From: Pseudarthrobacter siccitolerans
GTDB taxonomy: Bacteria; Actinomycetota; Actinomycetes; Actinomycetales; Micrococcaceae
Length of the DNA stretch: 64,000 nucleotides
NCBI RefSeq assembly: GCF_001046895.1
Contig: NZ_CAQI01000042.1
Location: forward strand, 62,001 to 126,000
Reading direction: 5' to 3'
Of this stretch, positions 55,072 to 62,969 are shown one piece after another (position 1 is the first letter of the stretch; the number at the start of each line of letters is the position of its first letter). The notes beneath the pieces were generated by a model. The model was given only the letters and a program-made list of their open reading frames with translations, searched no databases and had not been told where the DNA came from. The translations under genes and the position numbers were made by a program.

Positions 55072-55671
55072 ATGCTTGCCATCATCGCGGCCGCAGCGGC
55101 CATGTTCGCCGCCACCAACATCGACGACATCGTCGTTTTGACCGTCTTGTTCCTGGCCTCCGCGAAAGGCCGGCCCCGGCCCTGGGAGATCGTCGGCGGG
55201 CAGTACCTGGGATTCATCACCCTGGTCGGCATCAGCGTTCTGGCTGCCCTTGGGCTGGCGTTTGTCCCGGATGAATGGGTGGGCTGGCTGGGCCTGATCC
55301 CGCTGTTCATCGGCGTGGTCGGGCTGATCCGTTTCCTGCGCAAACGAAGAGAAGAGGAAGCGGAAAGGACCGTCAGCGCAGTCGGCCTGCTCAGCGTCGC
55401 CGGCATCACCATCGCCAACGGTGCGGACAACATCGCCATCTACACGCCGATCTTCCGCACCATGCGGCCTCAGGACACCGTGGTAACCATCATTGTGTTC
55501 CTCATCCTGGTCGCCGTCTGGTGCGCACTGGGACGCGTTGTGGGCACCCACCCGAAAGTCACTGAGACCCTTGAAAAGATCGAACACTGGCTGGTCCCTG
55601 CGGTGTTCATCGGGCTGGGTTTGTTCATCCTCGTCAGCTCCGGCGTCGTGCCCCTGCTGCTCAGTGCCTGA
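55072..55671 (+). CDS. cadD: CadD-type cadmium resistance membrane protein
   Basis: A 199-residue membrane protein of the CadD/LysE-related family. NIDDIVVLTVLFL near the N-terminus, the paired NGADNIAIYTPIF and the C-terminal PAVFIGLGLFILVSSG are typical. Five to six helices with a charged middle loop (RKRREEEAERT). It adds Cd export to the ATPase. AAAGGATGCACCC lies before the ATG. Co-transcribed after lspA. Confidence 0.88.
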   Translation: MLAIIAAAAAMFAATNIDDIVVLTVLFLASAKGRPRPWEIVGGQYLGFITLVGISVLAALGLAFVPDEWVGWLGLIPLFIGVVGLIRFLRKRREEEAERTVSAVGLLSVAGITIANGADNIAIYTPIFRTMRPQDTVVTIIVFLILVAVWCALGRVVGTHPKVTETLEKIEHWLVPAVFIGLGLFILVSSGVVPLLLSA

Positions 55672-55767
55672 GCAGTCTTTCAGGATCCAATATGCCTCAC
55701 GGACGAACCCGCAGCCCCTGACCCAAGCCATGCCGACACGCCTACCCTGACCAAGAAAGTACCACCG

Positions 55768-56460
55768 ATGACACAGGCTCCGCCGACAACCACCACGCCC
55801 GCCGACCCCACACGGAAAATACGCATGATCATCTGGATAATCCTGGGAGTCGTCATGGCCGCCAGTTTGATCTGGTACGCAGTGTTCACCGCCAACAAAC
55901 CAGAACCGGCGGCCCTGCAACCGGCAAGCGACGCCCAGCTGGTCAGGGATGATAGCCACCGGCTTACGACCCCAGCGGCCGAAAAGGCCCAGCTCGTGGA
56001 ATTCCTGGACTTCGAATGCGAATCCTGCCGCGCCGCCGTGCCTCTTGTGGAAGAGCTCAAAAAGGAATACGGGGACCGGATCACCTTCATCAACCGCTAC
56101 TTTCCCTTGCCCGGGCATGCCAACTCCGGCACCGCGGCCCTGGCCGTCGAGGCCGCCGCCCAGCAAGGCAAGTACGAGCAAATGGCCGCCAAACTTTTCG
56201 AGACCCAGTCACAGTGGGGCGAAAAGCAGGACTCCCAGGCAGCAGTGTTCCGAAGCTATGCTGAAGAACTCGGCGTGGACATGGGCACGTACGACGCAGC
56301 CGTAGCTGCCGAGGAAACCAAGGAACGAATCCGTAGGGACATCGCCGATGGCAAAGGCCTCGGCGTAACCGGTACGCCCACCTTCTTCCTCAATGGAGAG
56401 AAGCTCACCCTGAACACCGAAGACCAGTTCCGGCAGTTACTCGCAGATGCCGCGAAGTAG
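55768..56460 (+). CDS. membrane-anchored DsbA-like thiol oxidoreductase
   Basis: A 230-residue protein with one N-terminal membrane helix (MIIWIILGVVMAASLIWYAV, about 14-33) and an extracytoplasmic DsbA-type thioredoxin domain. The active site is C84-E-S-C87 (DFECESCRAAVP) and the cis-Pro loop is GVTGTPTFFLNG. It probably makes or isomerises disulfides in exported proteins. Last gene of the cad operon; with CcdA and TlpA it forms a thiol-redox set beside a thiophilic-metal exporter. Confidence 0.9.
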   Translation: MTQAPPTTTTPADPTRKIRMIIWIILGVVMAASLIWYAVFTANKPEPAALQPASDAQLVRDDSHRLTTPAAEKAQLVEFLDFECESCRAAVPLVEELKKEYGDRITFINRYFPLPGHANSGTAALAVEAAAQQGKYEQMAAKLFETQSQWGEKQDSQAAVFRSYAEELGVDMGTYDAAVAAEETKERIRRDIADGKGLGVTGTPTFFLNGEKLTLNTEDQFRQLLADAAK

Positions 56461-56469
56461 TGCCGGGTA

Positions 56470-56934
56470 GCCCGCTCACTGTTTTCGCCTACGCTCAGCT
56501 CGCAGCAGTGGCCGACGGGACAGCTGACATTCCGCTCGTCAACAGCTATCTGGACCAGAAGTACCTGAGACCAACGGACCGAAGTCATTGAACTCGGCCG
56601 AGACCCGTTTGTCCTCGCACTTCCGGCACGATTCGCAACAACATCTGAAACAGTGTCGTTGCGGGACTTCGCGGACGCACCCTGAGTCAGGCGCGCGGCC
56701 CGCCACGGGCTTCCGTACGGTCACAAGTTGGCAGCACCCAGGTCGGCTTCACTCCAGACCTCATCGCTCCTGCAGACAAACTACGACCTGATGCTGGATC
56801 TCGTGGCAGCTGGACTCGGGGTGGCCCTCGTTCCCAGCAGCACGGCGCGTTCCAGACCATCGGTCCAAGCCTGCGAACTGCGAGAATCCTTCGACTTGGC
56901 CCGCCCTGAAGCTTTGGTGAAACGAGCTTCATGA
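56470..56934 (+). pseudogene. LysR-family regulator remnant
   Basis: Part of a LysR effector-binding domain spread over three frames: LAAVADGTADIPLVNSY (to about 56575), then TEVIELGRDPFVLALPARF to a TGA near 56685, then YDLMLDLVAAGLGVALVPSS ending at 56934. The DNA-binding domain is missing. No function expected. Confidence 0.65.
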
Positions 56935-57319
56935 TCAATCCCCTGCAACCCTGGAGCTGAGCGAATTGATCGCCCAGCGTTTCAGCCAAACCGCCAAAGC
57001 TCACGCCTGACGGTGCCGCATGAGGTTTTTGGCGTCGGCATCGCGTTGCGCCAGGAAAGGTACGCAGAAGGTGGCCTTCGGGCTCCGCGACAGAGTGATG
57101 GACGACGGTAATAACGGTGTCGATGTGATGCGCAGGCATAGTCTTCCCATGTTTACCGCACCTCCGGGCTGTGCCCTTAAGCATGTATGCGTGAAGGCAT
57201 TTGCGCGGCGGCCGGTTTACCGTAAAACATGTGCGCGGAAGCAGCGCCTGCCCGAACCCGGCGAGCTGCTGCCCGGGCTCGCCGTGGGCGACGTACGAGC
57301 GGTGAGCGCGACCTCGACG
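56935..57319. other. gap containing repeat B
   Basis: No supported gene. Holds the right copy of the imperfect repeat that brackets the cadmium/thiol block and ends at the merA stop. Confidence 0.45.
57176..57305 (+). repeat. imperfect direct repeat, copy B
   Basis: Right-hand partner of 48809-48953, same orientation. The 57241-57305 part encodes RLPEPGELLPGLAVGDVRAV in one frame, but the upstream part is interrupted by TAA, so this copy is not coding. Confidence 0.7.
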
Positions 57320-58744
57320 TCACGCGCAGCAGGACAGCTTCGAGACGTCGGTGGTGAAGGCCTTGGCGACGATCCGGATGCCCTCGGCCATGGTCAGGTA
57401 GGGGGCCCAGGCATCGGCGACCTCTGAGATGGTCTTGCCGAGCACGTGGACGCCGGCGGCCGCGAGCTCGCCTGCGTCCTTGGCGACCGCGGTCAGGCCG
57501 AGGATCTCGCCGGTATCGGCGTTCGCGACCATCTTGATGAAGCCGCGGGTGTCCCGGTTGACCAGCGCACGGGGCACGTGGTGCAGCGGCAGGACCCGGC
57601 AGTCGCAGCGGATCCCCGCGGCGATGACGTCCTTCTCCGTCATCCCGACCGTGCCGATCGCCGGACCGGTGAACGTCACCCTCGGCAGCCGCGTGTAGTC
57701 CACCGACTTCTGGGCGTCGACGAACGCGTTCTCGACGACCAGGGTCCCGTGGTGGGCCGCAACGTACACGAACTCCGGGTGACCGGTTACGTCGCCCGCG
57801 GCCCAGATCCGCGAGTTGGACGATTGCAGCTGATCCGTGACCACGACCTCGCCGAACTCCCCGGTCTTCACTCCTACTGCGTCGAGGTTCAGCCCGTCGG
57901 CGACCGGACGCCGTCCGAGCGCCACCAGGACCTGGTCGGCGCGGAACTCCTGCTCCCCGAGGGACACGTCCGCCGTGACCACCGTCTGGCCCGTCGCCGC
58001 GTCACGGGCGACTCGGGCGGGGACCGCGCGGCGGACAACCCGGATGCCCTCGTCGGCGAACACCTCTTGCAGGGCCTTGGAGACCTCCGGCTCCTCCTTC
58101 GAGGCCAGTCGGGAGCGCACCAGTACGGTCACCGTTGACCCGAGGCGGGCGAATAGCTGCGCTTGCTCCAGCGCGACGTAGCCGCCGCCGAGGACCAACA
58201 GAGACTCGGGGACCTCGGTCAGCTCCATCGCCGTGGTCGAGGTCAGGTATCCGGTCTCTTCCAACCCGTCGATCGGTGGTGTCCAGGGCCGGGACCCGGT
58301 CGCGACCAGGTACTGATCGGCCTCGATGGTTTCGACCGTCCCGTCGGCCCCGGTGACCTCGAGGACCGGAGCGTCGGGCGATCCCGTGAAGGCCGCGTGG
58401 CCCCGCCGAACCTGCCAGCCGTAGGTGCCGGCAACGTCGACGTACTTCTCGCCCCGCAGCGATTCGACCAAGGCCTGTTTGCCGCCGACGAGAGCGGGCA
58501 TGTCCACCGGGTCCGCGGCGGTGGCGATTCCCGAGAATCGCGCCGAGGCGTCCGCGGCGACGTGGCGTGCCTCCGCGGCGGCGATGAGCGCCTTGGACGG
58601 CACGCACCCGGTGTTCACACACGTCCCGCCGAAGGTGCTCCGCTCGATCATCACCACCGACTTGCCGAGCGTACTGGCACGGATGGCTGCGGCGAACGCG
58701 CCGCCGCCGGACCCGATGATCGCGAGGTTGTACTTCGTAGGCAT
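57320..58744 (-). CDS. merA: mercuric reductase
   Basis: A 474-residue flavoprotein reducing Hg(II) to Hg(0) with NADPH in the cytoplasm. The FAD motif IIGSGGGAFAAAIRA, redox pair C42-x4-C47 (GGTCVNTGCVPSK), NADPH motif LVLGGGYVALEQAQ, FAD motif IWAAGDVTGHPEFVYVA and the mercury-binding C-terminal C472-C473 are all present. It lacks the N-terminal NmerA domain, as is common in actinobacteria. ATG 58744 with AGGAG six bases upstream is preferred over the open frame to 58762. Divergent from merR. Confidence 0.95.
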   Translation of the reverse strand: MPTKYNLAIIGSGGGAFAAAIRASTLGKSVVMIERSTFGGTCVNTGCVPSKALIAAAEARHVAADASARFSGIATAADPVDMPALVGGKQALVESLRGEKYVDVAGTYGWQVRRGHAAFTGSPDAPVLEVTGADGTVETIEADQYLVATGSRPWTPPIDGLEETGYLTSTTAMELTEVPESLLVLGGGYVALEQAQLFARLGSTVTVLVRSRLASKEEPEVSKALQEVFADEGIRVVRRAVPARVARDAATGQTVVTADVSLGEQEFRADQVLVALGRRPVADGLNLDAVGVKTGEFGEVVVTDQLQSSNSRIWAAGDVTGHPEFVYVAAHHGTLVVENAFVDAQKSVDYTRLPRVTFTGPAIGTVGMTEKDVIAAGIRCDCRVLPLHHVPRALVNRDTRGFIKMVANADTGEILGLTAVAKDAGELAAAGVHVLGKTISEVADAWAPYLTMAEGIRIVAKAFTTDVSKLSCCA

Positions 58745-58792
58745 CGCTGCTCCTGTCAACACTTGGACTCCTGCTCTGTCTCAGCCATACTG

Positions 58793-58816
58793 GACCTTCC
58801 AGTGCAGGGGAAGGTC
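58793..58816. promoter_or_regulatory. MerR operator between merA and merR
   Basis: GACCTTCC (58793-58800) and GGAAGGTC (58809-58816) form an exact 8-bp dyad with an 8-base centre. On the minus strand TTGACC begins at its edge and CAGTAT follows after about 20 bases, the long spacer expected for a MerR-activated merA promoter. Confidence 0.75.
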
Positions 58817-58849
58817 AAGCGCGCTCCTGCTGAACGATCGGAGGCCGCA

Positions 58850-59239
58850 ATGCGAATTGGCGAACTCGCCGAGCTGTCGGGCACGACAGCGAAGACGCTC
58901 CGGTTCTACGAGGAGCAGAGGCTACTGCTAGCGGCCGACCGCACTCCCTCCGGCTACCGCGACTACGGGCCCGAGGCCGTCGCACGGATCCACTTCGTCC
59001 ACCGCGGCCAGGCCGCGGGCCTCACCCTCGCCCAGATCCGCCAGATTCTCGACATCCGCGACGGAGGCAGCGCGCCGTGCGAGCACGTCCGCGACCTGCT
59101 CGACTCACGCCTGAGCGACATCGAGCGGCAGATTGAGCAGCTCACCGCGCTGCGTGACACGATCATTTCGTTACGCGACGACGCAGCGCACCCAGATCCT
59201 GACCGATGTGATCCTGACCAGGTTTGCCGGTACCTCTGA
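58850..59239 (+). CDS. merR: MerR mercury-responsive regulator
   Basis: A 129-residue MerR protein. The winged helix is MRIGELAELSGTTAKTLRFYEEQRLL, the dimer helix is SRLSDIERQIEQLTALRDTI, and the cysteines C77, C120 and C126 are spaced much like the three mercury ligands of classical MerR (82, 117, 126). ATG 58850 has GGAGG upstream; the frame is open far upstream through merA but that part is a shadow. It should twist the merA promoter at the 58793 dyad. Confidence 0.9.
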   Translation: MRIGELAELSGTTAKTLRFYEEQRLLLAADRTPSGYRDYGPEAVARIHFVHRGQAAGLTLAQIRQILDIRDGGSAPCEHVRDLLDSRLSDIERQIEQLTALRDTIISLRDDAAHPDPDRCDPDQVCRYL

Positions 59240-59294
59240 GCCCCCCTCGGAGGACCCAGCACACGTTTTGCATACCAGCCATAGCCCCCAACCG

Positions 59295-59336
59295 CAGAAA
59301 AGCCTCGTCCGGATTCTTCTGGACGAGGTTTTTCTG
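59295..59336. terminator. bidirectional terminator after merR
   Basis: CCTCGTCC (59303-59310) pairs with GGACGAGG (59321-59328), with the stem extended by AGAAAA/TTTTCT on the flanks. T-runs on both strands. It separates merR from the convergent small membrane protein gene. Confidence 0.85.
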
Positions 59337-59372
59337 CATGTTGTTGGGCTCTTCGACTCTACTGCGTTGGTG

Positions 59373-59657
59373 TCAGCAGTTTCCGCCGCAGCCACATTCA
59401 GAGTCGGCTGCGCTGGCAGCTGCTGCTTTTCGACGGCGGACAACGATGAGTGCGATGCCCGCGCCTACCAGCGCCACAACGGCGGCAAACCACCAGCCCG
59501 CGGCGAGGGCACCCAGCCCTGCCAGTACTCCTCCTGCAGCCAGGAACGGCAATGAGCAGGCCACCATGCATCCGATAACGGCAAGTGAGCCCGTGATCCA
59601 AGCCCACTTACTCTTCCCTGGTGACGCGGTCTTCTCAATTTTCGGGACGATCGTCAC
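59373..59657 (-). CDS. small two- or three-helix membrane protein with Cys-rich tail
   Basis: A 94-residue protein with hydrophobic helices at about 20-40 (WAWITGSLAVIGCMVACSLP) and 42-75. A Cys pair lies within the first helix (GCMVAC), and a C-terminal metal-binding tail reads ECGCGGNC. The plan recalls MerT/MerC/MerF-type Hg carriers (Cys in the first helix), but the sequence is not a clear member. GTG 59657 with GAAGGA upstream is the likely start; frame open to 59720. Downstream of a MerR-type gene on the same strand, so it is likely metal-regulated. Confidence 0.65.
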   Translation of the reverse strand: MTIVPKIEKTASPGKSKWAWITGSLAVIGCMVACSLPFLAAGGVLAGLGALAAGWWFAAVVALVGAGIALIVVRRRKAAAASAADSECGCGGNC

Positions 59658-59716
59658 GGGGATTCCTTCTCTGTTGGGTTGCATTGCGAATGTGGTTGGA
59701 TCACTGCCGCGGATTG

Positions 59717-60508
59717 TCACCTCGGGGTGCCGAACACGGTCTGCAGGGCGTCCTGCGCGTCCGCCGGGGCGCGTACTTCAAGCCGCAGCCCGGAGGTGTT
59801 GACCTTGAGTGTGAAGTCGAAGAAGGAGCAGCAGCTCACTTCTTCGGCGGCCAGCCGGACCAGCCCTGCTGCCCGCTCCGGGTTGTGCTCAAAGTCAAGG
59901 GCAATGCCATTGTCGATGCTGACCCGGCCCGTTGCGGTGGCAACGGCTCGGGACCACTCTTCCAAACGGGCCGGCAGTGTACTCCGGTCCAGGTTGCAGG
60001 CTGCTCCCAGGCTCTCAGGCACCATAGGCTTTGATGACGGCAGGAGTGGAAACAGTGTGGCACCAGGTGCCGGCGCAGGCCGGGTCCGCTCGTCGTGCTC
60101 TCCCGACACGAAGCAAGCGCACTCATCGCTGCACGGGCCATCCTGAGGTGCGGCCGAAAGCTTGGTCCTCGTCTGTTCCAGCTGGTCTGCCAAGGCGTTC
60201 AGTTCGGCGATCTGTTCCCGGGTGTCGTGGAGCCGACTGGCGACTATGTCGGCGAGCCGGTGCTGGACCGTGCCGCACTCCTCACTGTCCCAAGCGGCAA
60301 CGAGATCCCTCACGTCCTCAAGGCTGATGTCCAGCTTCTTGGCCCGGGAGATCACGGCGAGACGGTCGAGGTCCCGTTCGTCATAGGCCCTGTAACCGTT
60401 GGCCTGCCTTGCAGCGGGGCCTATGAGCCCGATGTCTTCGTAATAGCGCAGAGTGGTCGCCGGCACTCCCGTGCGTTCGGCGACCTCCGAGATCCGCAAA
60501 GTCTTCAT
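59717..60508 (-). CDS. MerR-family regulator with C-terminal Cys-containing domain
   Basis: A 263-residue regulator. The N-terminal MerR domain (LRISEVAERTGVPATTLRYYEDIGLIGP) and dimer helix occupy residues 1-115. C78 and the CSDECAC cluster (C126, C130, C132) follow. The last 110 residues form an extra domain ending with EEVSCCSFFDFTLKVNTSGL, unusual for MerR proteins (normally 120-150). It may bind a metal or organometal ligand in the tail. ATG 60508 is preferred; a GTG lies 9 bases upstream. It precedes the small Cys-tailed membrane protein. Confidence 0.8.
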   Translation of the reverse strand: MKTLRISEVAERTGVPATTLRYYEDIGLIGPAARQANGYRAYDERDLDRLAVISRAKKLDISLEDVRDLVAAWDSEECGTVQHRLADIVASRLHDTREQIAELNALADQLEQTRTKLSAAPQDGPCSDECACFVSGEHDERTRPAPAPGATLFPLLPSSKPMVPESLGAACNLDRSTLPARLEEWSRAVATATGRVSIDNGIALDFEHNPERAAGLVRLAAEEVSCCSFFDFTLKVNTSGLRLEVRAPADAQDALQTVFGTPR

Positions 60509-60522
60509 ACCGACCACGGTAA

Positions 60523-60544
60523 ACCTTCAACCCGGCTTGAAGGT
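60523..60544 (-). promoter_or_regulatory. MerR-type operator of the second MerR gene
   Basis: ACCTTCAA (60523-60530) and TTGAAGGT (60537-60544) form an exact dyad, and on the minus strand TTGACC overlaps its outer edge with a long spacer to TTACCG/TACCGT. The -10 nearly touches the start codon, so the message would be almost leaderless and autoregulated. Confidence 0.65.
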
Positions 60545-60587
60545 CAAGTCCCGAGCGGGACTATTTACATCCAGCGTCCCGGTGGTC

Positions 60588-61574
60588 TCAGGTAAGCCGT
60601 TGGTGCTGAGCTGCAGGGACGATGAGCGGCAGGAACCGGACGTAGAGGACCATGCCGATCAGTTCGACGAGTGTTTGGGTGACAACGACCAAAGCGACCA
60701 GCGCGAGCCGGCCGGGAAGCGCCAGGGCCAACGGGAGCACGACCAGTGAATTGCGCGTCGCGCCGCTGAAGACAACCGCGCGCGTGGCCGCGGCATCGAT
60801 ACCGGCTGCCTTGGACGCGAGTAGGCCCAACGGAACCATTACCAGCAGGAACGCCGCGTAGAGAGGAACCACCGTAAGCAGCGAGTTCAATTCCTGGCCT
60901 ACGCCGACGATCTGCGAGCCGACAACAACGGCCAGCGTTGCCATCATCAACGGAACCATCAGTAACTGCATCAACGCCATGACTGTCCGTCCCAGCGCTG
61001 ACCTGCGGGCCAGTGCCTGGGTCAGCGCGGCCGCGGCCAGCGGGATGATGATGAGCACAACCAGAGCTTCCACGAAGGGTGCCGGGTCGATGGCCGCCAC
61101 CAGACCGGGGCCGACGAAGACCAGCAGATAGATCGGCAGCAGGAGCATCTGCGCCACCATCAGCACCGGCGCGGCGACCAGGAGCCGATCGCTGGCTCCG
61201 CCGGCCAGGCCGGTGAACACGATGACGTAATCGATGCAGGGGGTGAGGAGCACCAGCAGAACACCGACCAGCAGTGCCCGGTCTTCGGCTATAAACCGGG
61301 TGAGGCCGAAGACAACCAGCGGGACGACAGCGAAGTTCAGAAACAGCACGGTCACCAGGAACCGCACGTCCCGCGCGGCCTTGCCGATGGAAGCAAAAGG
61401 GATGCCCAGAAACGTTGCGTAAAGCAGCAGCCCGAGTACGGGGTTGATGGAAAGCTCGAGCACCCCAGCCGAACCCGGTGCAAGGAATCCGATGGCACCG
61501 CCGGCAAGGATCGCGACGAGATACAGGGCAATCTGATGGCGTTCCATCCAGACCATGAGGTTTTGTGTGGTCAC
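60588..61574 (-). CDS. Acr3-like arsenite transporter
   Basis: A 328-residue, ten-helix carrier of the bile-acid/Acr3 fold. The conserved cysteine of the fourth helix region is in LTPCIDYVIVF, and the crossed-helix blocks are FSGATRNSLVVLPLALALP near the end and SINPVLGLLLYATFLGIPF near the start. It likely exports arsenite (or antimonite) with the proton gradient. The start is uncertain: GTG 61574 or ATG 61556; the frame is open to 61631. Context with arsR, arsN1 and MIP genes supports the arsenic role. Confidence 0.82.
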   Translation of the reverse strand: MTTQNLMVWMERHQIALYLVAILAGGAIGFLAPGSAGVLELSINPVLGLLLYATFLGIPFASIGKAARDVRFLVTVLFLNFAVVPLVVFGLTRFIAEDRALLVGVLLVLLTPCIDYVIVFTGLAGGASDRLLVAAPVLMVAQMLLLPIYLLVFVGPGLVAAIDPAPFVEALVVLIIIPLAAAALTQALARRSALGRTVMALMQLLMVPLMMATLAVVVGSQIVGVGQELNSLLTVVPLYAAFLLVMVPLGLLASKAAGIDAAATRAVVFSGATRNSLVVLPLALALPGRLALVALVVVTQTLVELIGMVLYVRFLPLIVPAAQHQRLT

Positions 61575-61687
61575 TGTGTCAATCGTAAGGGTGTGGTACC
61601 ACCCGCTGGTGGCAAGACCTCGGATCGGCATTTACTGACGGGGTCCGCGCGACGGATCTGCGGTTCATATTGACGGTCCCTTCCGGG

Positions 61688-61843
61688 TCAGCGTGGTGCC
61701 AGCCGGTCGGACCGGAACCTGAAGGCTACCCACAGGCCGCATCGCCGGCAAATGTAGGTCGGTATCGGGCCAAGGGCATGGAGTTTCCTGCGGCTCATGG
61801 TTCTGCCGCAGCAGGCGCAGGGAAACTGGCTGTCAGAGTCCAT
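61688..61843 (-). CDS. small zinc-ribbon protein
   Basis: A 51-residue protein starting MDSDSQFPCACCGRTMSRR, with two C-x2-C pairs (CACC and CRRC), a classic short zinc ribbon. Its ATG overlaps the end of the thioredoxin-like gene by 11 bases, so translation is likely coupled. The frame is open upstream, but that part is a shadow of the neighbouring gene. Function unknown. Confidence 0.6.
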   Translation of the reverse strand: MDSDSQFPCACCGRTMSRRKLHALGPIPTYICRRCGLWVAFRFRSDRLAPR

Positions 61844-62144
61844 GGTTCCTGAGCGCTTCCGCCAGCTGGTCAACGGTTGGCAGTCCTGAGAGGCCTTGGG
61901 GTGTTTGATAGACCCGGCAGGCGAGTTCATCGGCCGGCGCTCCCGCAGGGAAGATGTCGGTCCCGTCGATGGTGATGGTCGGCGATCCGGCGAATCCGCT
62001 GTCTTCGATGTCCGAGGGAGTCGTCAGTAGCCGCATGTGCACTTTGATCTCATGGCGGCCGAGGGCGGTGAGCGCTTTTTCGAGACGCTCACGTGCCTGG
62101 TCCGAGTTGGGGCATTCATCGATGTGGAGCAGTTCGAGTCTCAT
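61833..62144 (-). CDS. thioredoxin-like small protein
   Basis: A 103-residue protein, MRLELLHIDECPNSDQARER, with a thioredoxin-like fold and a single Cys-Pro at the redox position. FAGSPTITIDGTDIFP and CRVYQTPQGLSGLP match the paralogue at 49447-49749. Proteins of this plan are common in actinobacterial mercury/arsenic loci, and may carry a metal ion or reduce a bound thiol. Followed in an overlapping manner by the zinc-ribbon gene; preceded by the DinB-like gene. Confidence 0.8.
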   Translation of the reverse strand: MRLELLHIDECPNSDQARERLEKALTALGRHEIKVHMRLLTTPSDIEDSGFAGSPTITIDGTDIFPAGAPADELACRVYQTPQGLSGLPTVDQLAEALRNHGL

Positions 62145-62184
62145 GACTTCATTCTCCCTTGCCCGGCTGGCGCTGTTGCGAGGG

Positions 62185-62709
62185 TCATGGGCTGTTGAGG
62201 TCCAGTTGCCGGGCGTGGAAGTCGAAATGTTTTGTTGGGTAGGCGTAGACCTCGTTCAGGGTCATTGACGGTTCGAAGAAGGGGTCCCATCTGTCCGGGA
62301 ACGGCATTGATCTGGCCAGTGATCCGGGGCTCTCGCGTTCGAGTCTGCGGGTGATGGCGGCGATGGTTTTGTCCAGCTTGAGTCCCATCCGCCGCCTGTT
62401 GTAGAAGAGGGCTGCGCTGCGGGAGCCCCAGTAGTTGATGACGTCGAACGGCCGCGTGCCTGCGTTCAGGAGGGCGGCAAAGGCCTTTCCGACGGGTTTC
62501 GGCATGCGGCTGATGATGTGGACGAGCGGCAGGAGGGCGCGGACTACCATGTAGCCGAAGACCATGTGGAAGAGCAGTTCTTGGTTGGTCCATCGGGTGC
62601 CGTTACTCCTGCGGCGAAGATCTGCCGGGGTGGAGGTCTCCAGCCAGGTGTTGAGGTCGGCGCGTGCGCGGCTGTAGTCGGCGAGTATTTCTGCCTTGGT
62701 CGGCTGCAT
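62185..62709 (-). CDS. DinB-like four-helix bundle protein
   Basis: A 174-residue protein of the DinB/ClbS-like four-helix bundle: MQPTKAEILADYSRARADL, then WTNQELLFHMVFGYMVV and the C-terminal KHFDFHARQLDL. The histidines of HM and DFHA could be metal ligands. Such proteins are often thiol-dependent (mycothiol or bacillithiol) transferases, which would suit a metal/thiol locus; unproven. ATG 62709 with GGAGGA upstream fixes the start; the open frame to 62826 lacks support. Confidence 0.75.
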   Translation of the reverse strand: MQPTKAEILADYSRARADLNTWLETSTPADLRRRSNGTRWTNQELLFHMVFGYMVVRALLPLVHIISRMPKPVGKAFAALLNAGTRPFDVINYWGSRSAALFYNRRRMGLKLDKTIAAITRRLERESPGSLARSMPFPDRWDPFFEPSMTLNEVYAYPTKHFDFHARQLDLNSP

Positions 62710-62969
62710 GCCGCTTCCTCCGTTCAGACCGGCAGCCGATTTCGGATCGTGCTGCTCCGCTCGGGCCGGGTGTGACCTCATTATTGCCCAGGCTGCAGGC
62801 GCAAAAAACTCCATCCCCCATCGCATCCAGCGAATCCTTCTCTGGCTGGACCAAGACCTTCACGGACCCGCGCCTATGAGCCGCCATCGTTGCCCGCCTC
62901 ACCCTGACTTAAGTGTCATCAGGCCGCGCCTATGCGTCAGCGCTCAGTCGTCGGCTTTGCGCCGCTCAA

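Noticed and set aside
58163-58849. Long N-terminal extension of merR
   Set aside because: It runs antisense through merA and through the merR-merA operator; the MerR domain begins at the ATG at 58850 with a ribosome site.
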